A stretch of 64,000 nt of DNA from Glandiceps talaboti (GCF_964340395.1 NC_135560.1:9687098-9751097), one strand, 5' to 3'; positions 1-14,525 are shown, counted from the first letter of the stretch. Translations and numbers: made by a program. Notes: generated by a model not told the origin, from the letters alone.

Positions 1-235
<235 letters not shown>

Positions 236-2812
236 TCAATACAAAAGCTGCAAAATCGCCCTCACTAAAAGTGGAGTATGGCTGCTATTACACGAATTTA
301 AAATATATGATGTATATATTTCAAGCCTTCGGGAAGATAAGGACAGTGAAATGAGCATTTTTTTTATATAAAAGCCCATAACACTTAATATAGTATACAT
401 GCGAACATAATATAAGTAGAACTGTGACCACATCGACACCATTCTATGTCCCTATTTCAATATTACTCCTTCCATTTATGAAGAAGACGCATGGTTGCGG
501 TTTTCTTTATGGAATTTGATTAACGATGCTTTGGTTTGTGTGCGCCCTAGAGGACATTTAGAGGAGCGTAAATTGAACACAGAACAGAGAAAATCGCCAA
601 ATATAAGCGGGTTGGGGAGGCTGTCATATGCGCGTTGCTAATCTGGGGACAAAATAACCAACAGATGGCCCTAACGATAGCCTCACAAATTTTCACAAAA
701 TACGACTCGTATTTGAGTGATGGGTTCCTTGTTCTCAATGAAAACACGACTATTTCATTTCTTCGAGGTGCAAAGGGATTCAGATCCATGGAATATAAAA
801 AGGAGGGGATAAGAGCTAGAAACAGATGTGGCTGGCGTAATACATAGGACTTAAATCTCGAGCACGGATTCACCATCACTTTCGAACGTGACAAGATCAG
901 GCCGATTTTGAGCATACAATATTGTAACTCAGTGCTTCTGAAGAAAACACGCCTATCTAGCAACAACGAAATTGACGATCTGGATACTAGCTACCGTAGC
1001 ATTTTCTCAAGAACAGGCATTTTTGAAATTCTGTTTGCGAACTGACCAGCGTCGTTTTCTAGTCATATGAAAGAAACGTAGAACGTGAGGGAATTTAAGT
1101 GCGTGGTATGGATGACGGACATTGTAAACAAGTCAAGCAGTCAACGCGCTTTACCCAGCATACACTGAATACTATTTGATACGTTTCACTTTACGCTTAG
1201 ATTCAGTGTTCGTTTCCTGATTAAAATCCTAAATATTTCCTCCAGTCTAACCGATTGCAATAATGATACCATATGCGATAACGCCGTGACTTCCAGAAAG
1301 TGGTCTCTAATTAGATAAAAATCACCGAGTTCGTCTGATCTGTTTGATTTTGAAATTACACTAAGATAGGAGATACAAACAGGTAGAAATACTTAAACAA
1401 TGAAATTCTGCTAAGATTTGACAATTAATCCGGCCTTCTATCTCACACAGAGACAAATTAGCAAACAAAGGAATACAAATTATAGTCCTGTGAGGATCTT
1501 TTGATGATTTTTTTTCTCCAAAGGAATGAATTTACTCAATTGATCAACTACATTTTCTAAAAATAGCGGCAAAGTTTTCGGCTGTCGTGTCAGTGAAAAA
1601 TGATAACGATGAGGTACTACCAGTATGTGTAACAGATTTATATATAACTGTTTCATACGTTCTCATCGACAATATGGTCACTAATAGAGTACATCATCAA
1701 AAACGTATTTCATTCAAATTTTGAATGAGAACATAAGTAAAAGTTACATTGCGGCTAAATATACATGCCATATACAGTGAAGATATGTACCTCTGGAATT
1801 TAGATTTTCCAATTTTTAAAAAAAAAATAGCTACTGTTCAAAGGGATCACATTGGATACTGTGGCGCTACGCAAAATATATGCATTCAAGTTCAAGTTGT
1901 CAGCAAATAGCTCATGAAACACGCGAAACTGTCATAAGTTTTGGTCTATTGAACGCCCACCAGTCCACCCGATGATGTCTAAATCGGTCGATTATACTAA
2001 AACTGTCATTTTCCGTCCATCGAAAATGGCGCCAAAATCAGCTCAACCGTTTGGTTGTATATCCTAGAGGAAAAAAAAAGCTATGCCGTTCACTACTTTA
2101 CGACAAAATGGCGTTGTTAATATTATACTCTCAACTTTAGCGAAAAATAGTCAATTTTATTCCTTTCAGACTTGTTTTATGGTTACTTTGTATGCGAGTT
2201 TTTATTTCTTAATGTGTGTTGCATTTAAGGCTTCCCGCCTATTGTGTAACACATAGTAATTCAAAATCTGTTGGTTTCAAAGGAGACGGACCAAATCACA
2301 ACCCAGTCCAGTAATCAACGAAATACTGAGAATAATACACAGCAGAAAAACATCATAACGAAAAGCTACGCATGGCTGCTCGGAGGAATAGAAATTGATG
2401 TAAGGACACTATAAAAGCGGGAAAAATTAACGAAGTGCGTGAATTAAAAAATTACGCACATGTGTAAGGTTTCAGCGACATTGCGCATCTGAAAAAAGTC
2501 ATAAACCCGTCAACCTGTTCTTTTGACGCGACTGGATTTCCCTCGATTCCTCAAATCTGTTATTTTAATGTTTACAAAATCAATAAAGATATATCAGACC
2601 GCGTGTTAACACAGGAAATCTCTGTAAATTGAACGAGTTCTGTGCTGGGAGTGCTAAATACGTACACTGAGGTTGACGGAGATGCGTTGCACCCGGTGTA
2701 GTTTAATTCGTATACACGATACCAGAAACAAAAATCACTGCCGATGAATGTAGCACTGACTTAACCCATTAAAATGCACCGCTTTATAAAGCGCGGTCAA
2801 AGGATTTTGGCA

Positions 2813-2846
2813 TTGGGGGCACGCGATGACATCCATCGCCCCCAAC
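2813..2846. repeat. Hairpin in NR2F intron 2
   Basis: TTGGGGG at the left pairs with CCCCCAA at the right, and CGATG pairs with CATCG inside, leaving a small bulge and a 5-base loop. It is GC-rich against an AT-rich intron. TGACC/GGTCA inverted half-sites occur just to the right (about 2860-2873). No function can be assigned. It could be a structural or regulatory element or a short foldback repeat. Confidence 0.5.
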
Positions 2847-3320
2847 CGAACAACACAATGACCTTACCGGTCACTGTTCTGACATTTTGGCACGAGGAAC
2901 AAAACAACATGTAAAAAGACCACCGATTGTTGATTTGCAAACAAACAACAGCGTGCTACCAACCAACATAGTGTCACACATTGCAAATCGAATTGGAAGT
3001 AAATTCATGTCTGAGTAAACAGTCGATATTTAATAGACATGAATGAAGTCCAAACAAAATTATTTAATCCTATATATTATTGTACGTTAACACAAAAAAC
3101 AAACGACGCGATTTGGCGGTTTTTTTCTTTATCTCACATAGTATTACTACTACATTCTTTCCTGCAACCGGACAATTCACATTTTGAAATTATCATATAT
3201 AGCCCTTATTAAGTTTCTAGTTACAGAGTTGTAAACTGTCATCGGAGGAAGTCCTCACTACCGAACTGGTCAAGATCTAAATGTTTAATCTTCAACGCTG
3301 TCAGGTTTTAACGTACTGCA

Positions 3321-3338
3321 GGGTCAGACATTTGACCC
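3321..3338. promoter_or_regulatory. Inverted nuclear-receptor half-sites (IR6) in NR2F intron 2
   Basis: GGGTCA and TGACCC face each other with six bases between them. Each is a consensus-class nuclear-receptor half-site. COUP-TFs are known to tolerate many half-site orientations and spacings. That this is a working site is inference. Confidence 0.3.
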
Positions 3339-3856
3339 TTCTTTCAAGTAAAGAGAGGTCCTAAAGCCATTACAAGAGACCCCGGGTTAGATGTTTGGCG
3401 ACCATGTTTTCCTCTACCAGCATTAAACATCTTCTGCATTCTATTATAATCTTTGCTCCAAGCCCGAACTTGTATTGTTCACTGTGTTCGCCTTTCATTT
3501 GTTAACATTAAGTTTTTGGAATAAAAAGTATATGTATAAAAATAGTCATATTTTTGTAACACATCAATAAAACCGGTAGATAAACTACAATAGGCTATTA
3601 AACGTGCCGATAAATATAAAACTATGTAATTTATAAAGTGGTACTAAATTTGGTAGCGGTACATGTTTCTACAATGTTGTGTGTGCCAACATTTCTGTCA
3701 GTGCTAGGCCCACATAATGTTTGTGTACAATACACTCACGAAGTACAATGTATTACTCAATGGCGGTCCAACTACACACATACATGCACTCACAACACTC
3801 CAACTGTCACCATGACTGTCCAAAGTTACATGAATGAAAGATTGAAAGTAACTCAC

Positions 3857-4378
3857 CAGACGTGAAAAGTACTATTGCCTTGAGACAACTGTACTCTGCC
3901 GAGTCCACATGAAGAGCCTTCAGTTTCTCCACTTGTTCCTGGAATATACGAATATGATCCATAAATGCTACTACACGGTCGGCGGACATAGGACTTGTAT
4001 GAAGGCCAGAGGCAGCTAATAGTGGAGCTACGTGTAACGGCATGGAACATTGCGATGCGTTTAGCACAAACAACTCGCTCCATACCATACGAAGGAGGGC
4101 TACTTGGTCGGTGACTTGAAGATCGGGAAAGAACGGAATGTTGCGAGCCCATTCGACGGCGCTGAATAACAATCGGGCTGCCAGCTCGCATATGCCGTCG
4201 ATTCCCATCATATTTGACTGCATACATTGAGCTCCATATCGGGAAGTTGGATATGGTTCAGCACGGAGCAGAAGGGAGATAAATCCAGAGAGGTACGAAT
4301 GCCCGTCAAATCGACCGTCAGTTAGGGCATATTGGCCAGGTACTGGTTGAGTCGGCGGAATCCTACCTCGCTGGACCG
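3857..4378 (-). CDS. NR2F: COUP-TF/NR2F nuclear receptor, exon 2 (hinge and N-terminal LBD)
   Basis: Central coding exon of a COUP-TF orphan nuclear receptor, a DNA-binding transcriptional regulator of the NR2F family. The acceptor AG is at 4380-4379 and the exon starts at 4378 with CG, completing an Ala codon with the last G of exon 1. It ends with a lone G at 3857 before donor GTGAGT. The 173 full codons read [20 protein letters not shown] at the hinge, then the [23 protein letters not shown], the family hallmark [20 protein letters not shown], then [20 protein letters not shown] and [17 protein letters not shown]. Substitutions against vertebrates are few (for example [12 protein letters not shown]). 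No frameshift or stop is seen. Both flanking introns are phase 1, as in vertebrate NR2F1/NR2F2. Confidence 0.97.
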
Positions 4379-5184
<806 letters not shown>

Positions 5185-5499
5185 TTAAGGTTGGGATCTT
5201 TACACATGAGATGAAAACTTCAAAAGACACATAATACAACTAATGGCCTTGGTGGCCAAAAGTAACAGAAAAAAATCTATCTCAGGCCATAACTTGTATT
5301 TGAGGTATCTCACCTTCTGAAGACTTGAATCAGCGACCTAGATCGGCTGTCATGTAACTCTAGTACTGTGACAAAAAGGCTGAAAAACCGAAGGCGGCTT
5401 CAGCCCTAGTGCGGAGTAATTTTTTGAAGTGGGATGTGCGTGAATGTCTGTATATACTGAACTTTGACTCTTTTGTTGAAACTGTCGGGTTTCTATGAC

Positions 5500-5745
5500 A
5501 ATTATTGCCTTATATGGAAAGAAATGTCAGCTAGGTTCAAGGGGGTGATTGGAAGCTGATAATTAAAGGCGACTGCGCCTATCCTTGAGGGTTGTCAGGG
5601 CCTGTCATTCGGTGCAGAGAGCTGGTCGCTGATTGGTTGCTGCTGCCTCTACTTATCGGTGCCATATTGTCAATATATCCTTACGCTCCTTGTTTATTTA
5701 GGAAATCCACTTTATGTGGGTCATGTGGCTGGGACACCAATCAAA
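5500..5745 (-). promoter_or_regulatory. Candidate NR2F promoter: CCAAT boxes and CArG/TATA-like box
   Basis: About 400-630 bases upstream of the chosen ATG. On the minus strand there are CCAAT boxes at 5632-5636 (context AACCAATCAGC) and near 5547-5553, and another on the plus strand near 5737. The decamer CCTTATATGG at 5508-5517 is a perfect CArG (SRF-type) box. Read on the minus strand as CCATATAAGG it also contains a TATA-like core. That order (CCAAT, then TATA/CArG, then leader, then ATG) fits a minus-strand promoter. The transcription start is not determinable from sequence alone. Confidence 0.4.
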
Positions 5746-8700
5746 GAACCAAACGGTGTTTATTGGTCGGGAATTACCGCATTGTCGAGGTGTGAGAAAT
5801 GGGTGGATAGTGACAATAAGTTATACATATGATAAATCATAGCTGCCGAGACTCCGCGAATCCGAGCTTTTATAAACATTACAGCATCTATTCCAATGGC
5901 AAATTTTAGCTTCTTGTGATCTCGCGTGCGTGTCATCCCTGCTACAGTCACCCTTTATCGTGGTTTGCTTGTATACATACATACATACAATCAATACACA
6001 CTTTTTTCAACTATCGATATTTCGGTTCGATGTTACTCAGTACTTGCAATTATTTTATTTTTATAACAGTTATATATTCTATATTTTAAATTTCATATGT
6101 AACTTAGATTCGGTTACAGCTCGTTTTTCGGACGCGCCGTTTTAGAACCGGTGTCTAACGAGTATAGTCACAGTTGGAGGGAAATATTTTTACACAAGCC
6201 GCGTACGCACAGTTATGTACACAATTAAAGTTCAAATACAATACCACTGGCTCGTTAACGTACTGAGAGTATTGGTAGTTATGTAAGACTGTGGTTTCAA
6301 CTTCACCTTACGTGACCCTGTGGACTTATTTACTTTGAAAATCGCAAGAAGTTAGTAGATAGTATGGGTTGTTTATGTTTACTACGTGTACTGTGGTAAC
6401 GATTTGTAAGTCGCCTTGCCCTCTGCCACGAGGGGATCTCTCTCACTCATTAAAGTGACTGTTCTGGGTCTTAATGTCACACTCACTACACAAATCAAAA
6501 ATACGGTCGTTAAATTGTGGGTTCCGCTCATTTAGAAATTAACAGTAACACGCATTGACTTTCCTGCTTCGCTGTTAAGACACAAATCTTACGGAAAAGC
6601 TACGCCTGGTCATGCATGTGTTTTCTTAACCGTATTTCAATATTGTCATAAACGTTTCTCGCTGAAAAAAATGAACCGCGAACGGCGAGCTTTACGAGGG
6701 CAGTTAAGTCAGTGGCAGTGTAAAGATAGAAAGGGTCGGGGCAGTATGGGCCAAGTGGTAGACCCAAACAAGATGGATGAAGCAAGACACTCACAAACAA
6801 AGCCATTTGAGCAATCATTGTGTAGGGGGCGGGGACTGGCGACCCAAAGGTTTCGAACTACTTTACTCATTCGCCCCATGTGCACCGATAAGGGCACTAC
6901 AACAAACAACGGCACTCCCTCTGGAAAATATACATTTACATGCTGACGAAGAAATCGGTGTCTGATTTCTTCAAGTGAGATAGAAAGTAATGCGCGGTTG
7001 ATCTAAACTCTGAACACGATCGTAAACACTGTAAAATGTCTTGACACACGGCTGTACAGCGATCCACGTTTCATAAGTGACTATTCTTAGCGTAATTTTA
7101 AAACACAATATACTGTCGAAGTGGTTCAGCATGAAGGAAAAAGTTTTTAACTGGATAGAATACAATGACGTAGCTAAGCTAATACCACACTTAAAGGAGT
7201 GGAAGAAATACGACTGTAAAATCACCCCCACTATTGTATTAATTCAAAAGTTCTGCATAACCGCGCCAAGTCAAAACAAATGCTTCCCTTTGAGAGTCTT
7301 TGCGTATCTTTAGAACCCTGTACAAAAGGGCGCATTTTGAAAAGGCCAGACAGTATTGTCCGAGCATAATGTAAACACCGTTCACAATCAATAGAGCTCG
7401 GCCCTATAGGTACAAGTTATGCATACAGATAGTCCGGCCCTATACAATGTTCGTGCCTTGACCCAATACACAAATCCTCACCCTAAATGTCTGTTAGATC
7501 CCTCTCTTTTATTTGAATAGTAATTTTCAAGGTCCTGGTATCAATGCTAGACAAGCCCGCATTAGGGGAACTGCTTGCTCACCACACAAATATACACGAA
7601 CCTTTAACAAGACGGTTCAGAGGCGGTGTCATGTTGCCTGCTAGGTCTTGTCAACCTGGGTTCGGTTTCAAATGCACATGGCGTGTTCTGATGGCGTTTC
7701 CACGCGAGCTGCAGCGCTCGAAAGCCCGGAAAAGGCACTCTCGTGGCATGAAAGATCAAGGGCTCATCACAACTATTGACCTGCAGTTTGTAGTTATTAC
7801 CCTGTTTGATTTCCTTTACGATAGCGGAGGTGGAACGCGGACGGATATTGGTTTGTGTTGGCGGAAATTTCTTCGAGTACTATCTAAAAGTCCTCGAGGC
7901 AATATAGGGGGTGAAATGGCTGTAGAAAATATCATTCTCGAAATAAAAACAAACCTAATATCTGCAAGTGTATGACTAAAGAACATTTGCTTCTGATACG
8001 TTCACCCTGGGCCATGTCGACTTGCATAGTAAATGTCACACGCATGTATACATGTGCTCGCACACGTTGCTTTCGTAGTCTGAAGTTTTTAACGAAACTG
8101 CAAAGTGCGCCCTCTCGAAAACATGTTTGGGGATTTGTGGACGAAATAAAAAAAAGTCAGGGTCAAAAAGACTGCCTGTATTACACATAAACATGATGGG
8201 GCAACACTACAAAGTGTAATACACACTTGACCCGACTGTGCCCTCCAGGTCACCTCAAAACCCACGCGATAAGCAATACGTTAACTTTACGGCCTTTGGT
8301 AAACGCATTATATGGTCTGGATAAACTTGTTACGCAATGATTACACTTATCTATAAAGAGAGTCCACAGGGGTGTTGACACGTATTTCGTAATTGATTTA
8401 ACGGGCAAATTAACGGTAATGGCCTTAGAGGTGTTAATGCCCTGTTAGTATTTAGTCTCGCGATTAGATTAAATGGCTACTCAACAAATTGAATGTTTTC
8501 ATAACGGTCAAAGAGACTTCCGAGGAGCTCTAAAGGTGAACTGGGGACACGCGTCACTGGCAAACCACGTCCCTTTTCTCAAGTCCTCCATTTCTACCCC
8601 TGAACGAGTTTGGACGCCCGTGACAGCTAGCTTTGTCTTCGCAAGGGTCCGATCGGTGTCCATTGATATAACTTTTATACTTTGTAATTCCCTTTTAACC

Positions 8701-9246
8701 TTTTAGAACGGTCTGGTCTCACTTCATAACTTTATGAAATAAATCTTCCGTATCTGAATTTAGTCGGGGGAGTGGAGGGGGGGGGGCAACACGGTTCAGG
8801 TTTGACATTTGTTGACTTTCAGTTACACTTATTCGCAAGCAAGGCAAAGACAACAGGTTACTTTTAATGACAAGTCGAACTAGCGTTGTATTTTTTTACC
8901 AGAACAATTTCCCACCCTTTCATAATATACGACCGACTGCATGGCAATTACACTTGTCAAGGAATGTCCCCCGCCCTTTCATCTCGAGTTCGCTAAATTG
9001 AATAAATCGTGTAAGAATTTAGAATCATTGTCCCCCATTGATTAGAAGGGGGAAAACTTAAACAAACACACGAAAGGTGGTGACTAGGTTTCTCTGGATT
9101 GGTCGATGAACCAATGTTTGTCAATGATTCAATTTCTTCTGGACAACCACGTCTTCATTTGCACAGCTGAGTCTAGACCAACTGCTATGATACTCTAAGT
9201 ATAATTAACTATATACACTTTGTTGTCCCTTGAATTCGTCTATCTA
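5746..9246. other. Non-coding stretch upstream of NR2F
   Basis: I see no coding exon. Short open frames, including one of 143 codons at 7544-7975, show no recognisable domain and no splice context. The composition is mixed single-copy sequence with a G-run near 8766-8787. Any function is most likely regulatory. Confidence 0.5.
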
Positions 9247-9291
9247 GTGGTGGTGGTGGTGGTGGTGGTGGTGGTGGTGGTGGTGGTGGTG

Positions 9292-9321
<30 letters not shown>
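9247..9321. repeat. Microsatellite (GTG)n then (TTG)n
   Basis: About 16 GTG units run directly into about nine TTG units. The second array differs from the first by one base per unit and may have arisen from it. Confidence 0.95.
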
Positions 9322-9323
<2 letters not shown>

Positions 9324-10121
9324 AAAGGTTGTATACTAAAATACAAAATATTTCAGTCACCCATCCCAAAGTAGATTGTAACTAGTCAGCGGTCATCCTC
9401 GCTCAACTAAAAACCAAAAGGAAGGACGATACATCTATACCTCCAGTTGTGCTAAACTTTGTTACAATCTGAATGCCACGGTCAATTGCAACGAACACAC
9501 CGTAACATGCAGGACCCTACACGCTATATACCAATAGATCGACGACAGATTCAATGTTTACCTACAACACTACAAACACAGCCATCAAGTAGGGTACACC
9601 TCTGAAGTTTCAACTCTAAGAGATCAACAACTTTTCACTAAGCTTAACGAGAAAGGTAGAACATGTGTACCTCTTACAAACTAAAATTCAACTCCTAGAT
9701 ATAACTTAAGGATTATGAACATGACACAACGCAATGTGACAAACCGATTTGATTTCAGGAGACAACTTTAAATATTACCACAACGTTCTTTGTAACGTGT
9801 CATAAACCAAGTAGTTTAGCTACTACATCACGGTGGGCGTAGTAACTTACTGAACTACCGTGTCACGTATTTGTCAATACATCATACTGGCAGATGATCA
9901 CTAACAAGTGGAAATGCTGACAACAATGTCGTTTGCGTGTTTGTTAAGTTGTTACATTTGTGCTGAGTATGAAATGTTGTTTGTACTTTAATTTTTTGCT
10001 AGAAAACTTTATAACTGTTAGCTCAAATCTGCGAAAGAATCTGACGTCACGCCATGCAATGTTTAAACAAGGAAGATATATCAATGTTAGTTTTTTGACT
10101 AATTATATTATATTTTTACTC

Positions 10122-10144
10122 AATATATATATATATACATACAT

Positions 10145-10197
<53 letters not shown>

Positions 10198-10558
10198 TAC
10201 ATACATGCATGCATGCATGCATGCATGCATGCATGCATGCATGCATACATACATACATACATACATACATACATACATACATACATACATACATACATAC
10301 ATACATACATACATACATACATACATACAAACACACACACATACATACAAACACACACACACATTCATACATACATACATACATACATACATACATACAT
10401 ACATACATACATACATACATACATACATACATACATACATACATACATACATTCATACATACATACATACATACATACATACATACATACATACATACAT
10501 ACATACATACATACATACATACATACATACATACATACATACATACATACATACATAC
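10122..10558. repeat. Composite microsatellite (AT)n(ACAT)n(AC)n(GCAT)n(ACAT)n
   Basis: A 437-base compound array. It begins with AT dinucleotides, then ACAT units, an AC run (about 10161-10192), a block of about ten GCAT units (about 10205-10244), and a long ACAT block to 10558 interrupted by short ACAC-rich islands. Open frames through it (repeats of IHTY on the plus strand and MYVC on the minus strand) are trivial products of the period. Confidence 0.97.
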
Positions 10559-10961
10559 TTTAAGTTATTGGTCTTATATTCAATAATAGTGGAACGAGTG
10601 GCAAAGCATACTGATGTCTCGTTCATTTCAAGCATGGTGACCACATTTCGAATTCAGCACGTGTCTTTCCTGATAAGGTTGCAAATGAATTTGTCAATTC
10701 TAATGGTAATGAAATTATGGGATTCTAGCCTCAATTTCTGGATGCTCTTTTCTCGATACATGTTCCTACACCGACAAGCAGACAGGTGCGGCACGCCAAC
10801 AAAGACACCCTGACCATCGTTGTGAGGAAATAGATGTCAACATATCCATGTATAACAGGAAGGCAATTTGAAGGCTTGAGAAACAAAAGAAGCATTGGTA
10901 TATTTTCAGCATTGTGTCTTTAATTATTCTCGATAAGTTCCACAGAGTGACAACTAGTATT

Positions 10962-10963
<2 letters not shown>

Positions 10964-10993
<30 letters not shown>

Positions 10994-11013
10994 TGTATGT
11001 ATGTATGTATGTA
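10964..11013. repeat. Microsatellite (GTAT)n
   Basis: About 12 GTAT units. This is the same tetranucleotide family as the ACAT array 400 bases to the left, but on the opposite strand, so the two could pair as a cruciform or foldback. Confidence 0.95.
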
Positions 11014-11028
11014 CCGTTTGAATTGACG

Positions 11029-11870
11029 TAAACATCAACTGAGTAACTTATCATGTGAACATCAACTAAGTAACTTATCATGTGAACGTCAACTGAGTAA
11101 CTTATCATGTGAACATCAACTAATAAGTAACTTATCATGTGAACGTTAACCAAGTAACTTACCATGTGAACATCAACTGAGTTACTTTGTAACGTTCATA
11201 TCAACTGAGTTACTTTGTAACGTTCATATCAACTGAGTTACTTTGTCACGTTCATATTAATAGTTAGTTTGTCACGTTCATATCAATTCAACCGCGTTAC
11301 TTTGTGACGTTCATATCAACTGAGTTACGTTGTCACGTTGAGTTACTTTGTCACGGTCATATGAGTTACTTTGTAACGTTCGTATCAACCGAGTTACTTT
11401 GTCACGTTCACATCAACTGTTCATATCAACTGAGTTACTTTGTGACGTTCATATCAACTGAGTTACGTTGTAACATTCATAATAATAGTTAGTTTGTCAC
11501 GTTCATATCAATTCAACTGAGTTACTTTGTAACGTTCATATCAACTGAGTTACTTTGTAACGTTCATATCAACTGAGTTACTTTGTAACGTTCGTATCAA
11601 CTGAGTTACTTTGTCACGTTCGTATCAACTGAGTTACTTTGTAACGTTCGTATCAACTGAGTTACTTTGTCACGTTCATATCAACTGAGTTACTTTGTCA
11701 CGTTCATATCAACTGAGTTACTTTGTAACGTTCGTATCAACTGAGTTACTTTGTAACGTTCATAAACATATCAAGTGTGCAACTATGTCACGTTCATATC
11801 AACTTTTACTTTGTAACGTTCATACCAACTTTTACTTTGTCACGTTTTTATCAGTCAAGTTGGTATCAAG
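11029..11870. repeat. 28-bp minisatellite (core ATCAACTGAGTTACTTTGT)
   Basis: About 30 degenerate copies of a unit of about 28 bases, containing ATCAACTGAGTTACTTTGT followed by a variable AACGTTCAT or CACGTTCAT. The first five copies (11029-11165) are a distinct 27-base subtype with AGTAACTTATCATGTGAAC. The period is not a multiple of three, so open frames across it are chance products. Degenerate traces continue to about 11940. Confidence 0.92.
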
Positions 11871-11944
11871 TAAGTCACGTATATTCCAACTGGGTTATCT
11901 TGGCACGTTCGTACGAAACGAGTTACTTTGTCAGTTCAAATCCA

Positions 11945-14525
11945 ATGGGTACCTAAATCTTAACTCCTTCTGCGTTACGAGTACCTTGTTATATATAACT
12001 GAAGGCTGTGAAAAGGCGCCACGAATCACGCTCTGAAATTTGTGATAACTGGCGAATGCACACAACACCATAATGGAAACGTGAATGAAAGGATAAACAT
12101 TAATTATTAATGTATACGCTACATTTATGATGACGTCACAGAATTTTACTGTATTAGTTGGCAAAGCAGTATCATATATTATACACGATATAACGGGCAT
12201 TACAAGTCTCTATATAATAACTGCTATAAGTTGTTCAAATCCTCAGATACTGAGTTTTTCATTCAAAGTTATTTCACAGAATCTACCGTACATGTAATCC
12301 CTACGTTTCGTCGATCAAACTATTAGAAAAAAACGAAAGCTACTTAACTCGGGTAGTACATGTTTGAATAGAAAACATCAAATCTCTGCTTAACCGCTAA
12401 CGATTGCCCATGTTTTGATGTATCTACGTGTAATATTGAATAACTTTAAACACTCTCTCTTGACACCTAATTCAAGATGAAAACTGAAAACGCATAAGCG
12501 AATCGGAATCCAATTCTAAGAAAGGGACAGTGATTTGGCGAAGAAAGCGTAGCTTCGGGGCATTTTGTCAAATCAATCGAACAATCTTTTTTCAGAGAAG
12601 TGACAAGTCCGTTAAAAATGCATCGCAACAGCGCACTTGAGATCATAACAATAAAGAGCCTCCGTTGAAAGTGCATAAATTTCTGGCGGCAAAAACTTCA
12701 TCGTGTTAAAAACCATGCATAAGATTAGAAATTTTGAATGATCGAAATGTCGTAGATAACACGACACTGGGCCAACATGGGACGGTCTGAATAGGGTTGT
12801 TTTCCCTCGTGCGTCACGGAGGAGTTGACAAAATAGAAAACGTTATTAAAACTGATGGTGATGTTAGGGAAGGATGTCACACAATTGTACGGTGTCCACA
12901 TTATTGTTTGCTTGAGGCAAAATGCCTGGCTCATTACAATGACACCTTGAACAACCCTGGCTAACGTTGGTGCTCATCGAACAGCTCAAAGAGAATGCAT
13001 GAAAATGATACGAGACTACATTAAGGTACGTGATGATTGACGACCATTCTAAAACTAATTAATATACCGTAGTTGTAATAAGTACAGTCTAAAATGTAAC
13101 TGTTCTTTTTGCAAAACAAAATGTTTAGGTTCAACTAAAAGGATGAGAGCACTTACACATGTATAAAGAAAAGTTGATTACTGAGAGAGAATATTGAGCA
13201 GCTATTTTAAAGGAGATCGCAATTTATGTTTTAAAAAGTGACTAAGATTTTAAGATGTACAGAGGCGAAGATTACAGGGAAGACTGTTGAAGGATCAACA
13301 CATGAAAATTACCTCAGAATGTAATAAACCTATGGAGTTCAGCCTGAGAAGCAGATAATCGAGAAGTGAAGATGTCTCGAGGGGGGGGGGGGTTACATCA
13401 AGATGCTCTTTCAAGTTTGACAGAAGTGTTGTGGTAACTGGTCATATGATTATGGTATACAAATCACAGCAGTTCGTTATGTCGAGTATCATGTCACTAA
13501 ACGCGTTCATTTCTATCTTGTGATCTGGCTTGTGGTTATTGCATCGATTTGAAGACATGCTTTAGTAATTGTAAGATAAACTTTAACCTAGTGTCATTAC
13601 TTGTTTTAAAGTTCCACCCAACCATTATACCTGAACCATACGGCTACCATACATGTACCTTCTGTATTGACAAATAATGTGATTTGCGTTTTTTTTCCTA
13701 CATTTGCATATTATAGTTCGACTATGTTTACAATGTATGATCAAGCTGATTGCTGATAAATAACGAACATTTTGAACATCAAACTTTGGCGGGAAATAAT
13801 CACATTGCAACATCGACATCAATTTTTTGGTACACTAGACCACTGTATCCGATTCAAACTCTTATAGTACATACATATGTCTATGTGTCATGATACACAA
13901 GTACGGCCCGTATCGTTCATCTGCAGGACAGACACTCATCGCTCATCCGCGAGTAGGTTTTGCATTTCCACCTTGGGATGGTGGGGGAGGGGATAATGAG
14001 TTAGGGAACCTCCTGCAGGTGTTTTCCAAAGTCAGGACGGTTTGGGCAGGAATTCATCATCACAAACAGCTCGCGTGCATAACAATGAGTACTCGGGTCC
14101 ATATTATCGGTATCACAGACGGCACTGCAGGTGATGTTAGTTTCCGGAAGTGAAACTTTCACAAGAACAACAACTCGGGGACTTGGAGAGACGGTTTTGT
14201 GGTGATTTATGGGTTACCTTTTACCTGCAGCTCATAGTTCTTTGTTCATGACCCATAAAATGGCGATGTGTGCGTTTAAACAGAAACATTAGACGATGAA
14301 ACAGTCGATCAATCACTTTTCCAGCGCTTCATGGCATGATGTCTCCCAAATCCTTGCACAATATAACGCCGTGTAGAAATACATGTCGAATAGTTTGACA
14401 CGCAGAGGAAAATATGCATTAACTTTTACAACTATTTCAACTTGTTACTTGTAAAGGTTCATTCTGCAGAGACCTTATCAAGGTAATGGATGACCACAGT
14501 ACAATAATTGTTAAATAAGGAATAG
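11945..14525. other. Non-coding stretch in the gene desert
   Basis: No coding exon recognised. Single-copy AT-rich sequence with a poly-G run at about 13381-13392 and a perfect TGACGTCA at 12131-12138. Confidence 0.5.

Noticed and set aside
7544-7975. 143-codon plus-strand open frame
   Set aside because: Chance length, no domain seen. It lies in the presumed upstream regulatory region of NR2F.
10103-10813. Open frames rich in IHTY or MYVC repeats
   Set aside because: Automatic translation of ACAT/GTAT microsatellites, present in multiple frames.
11029-11870. CRISPR-like direct repeats
   Set aside because: There are no unique spacers. The copies are contiguous and degenerate, and the DNA is eukaryotic.
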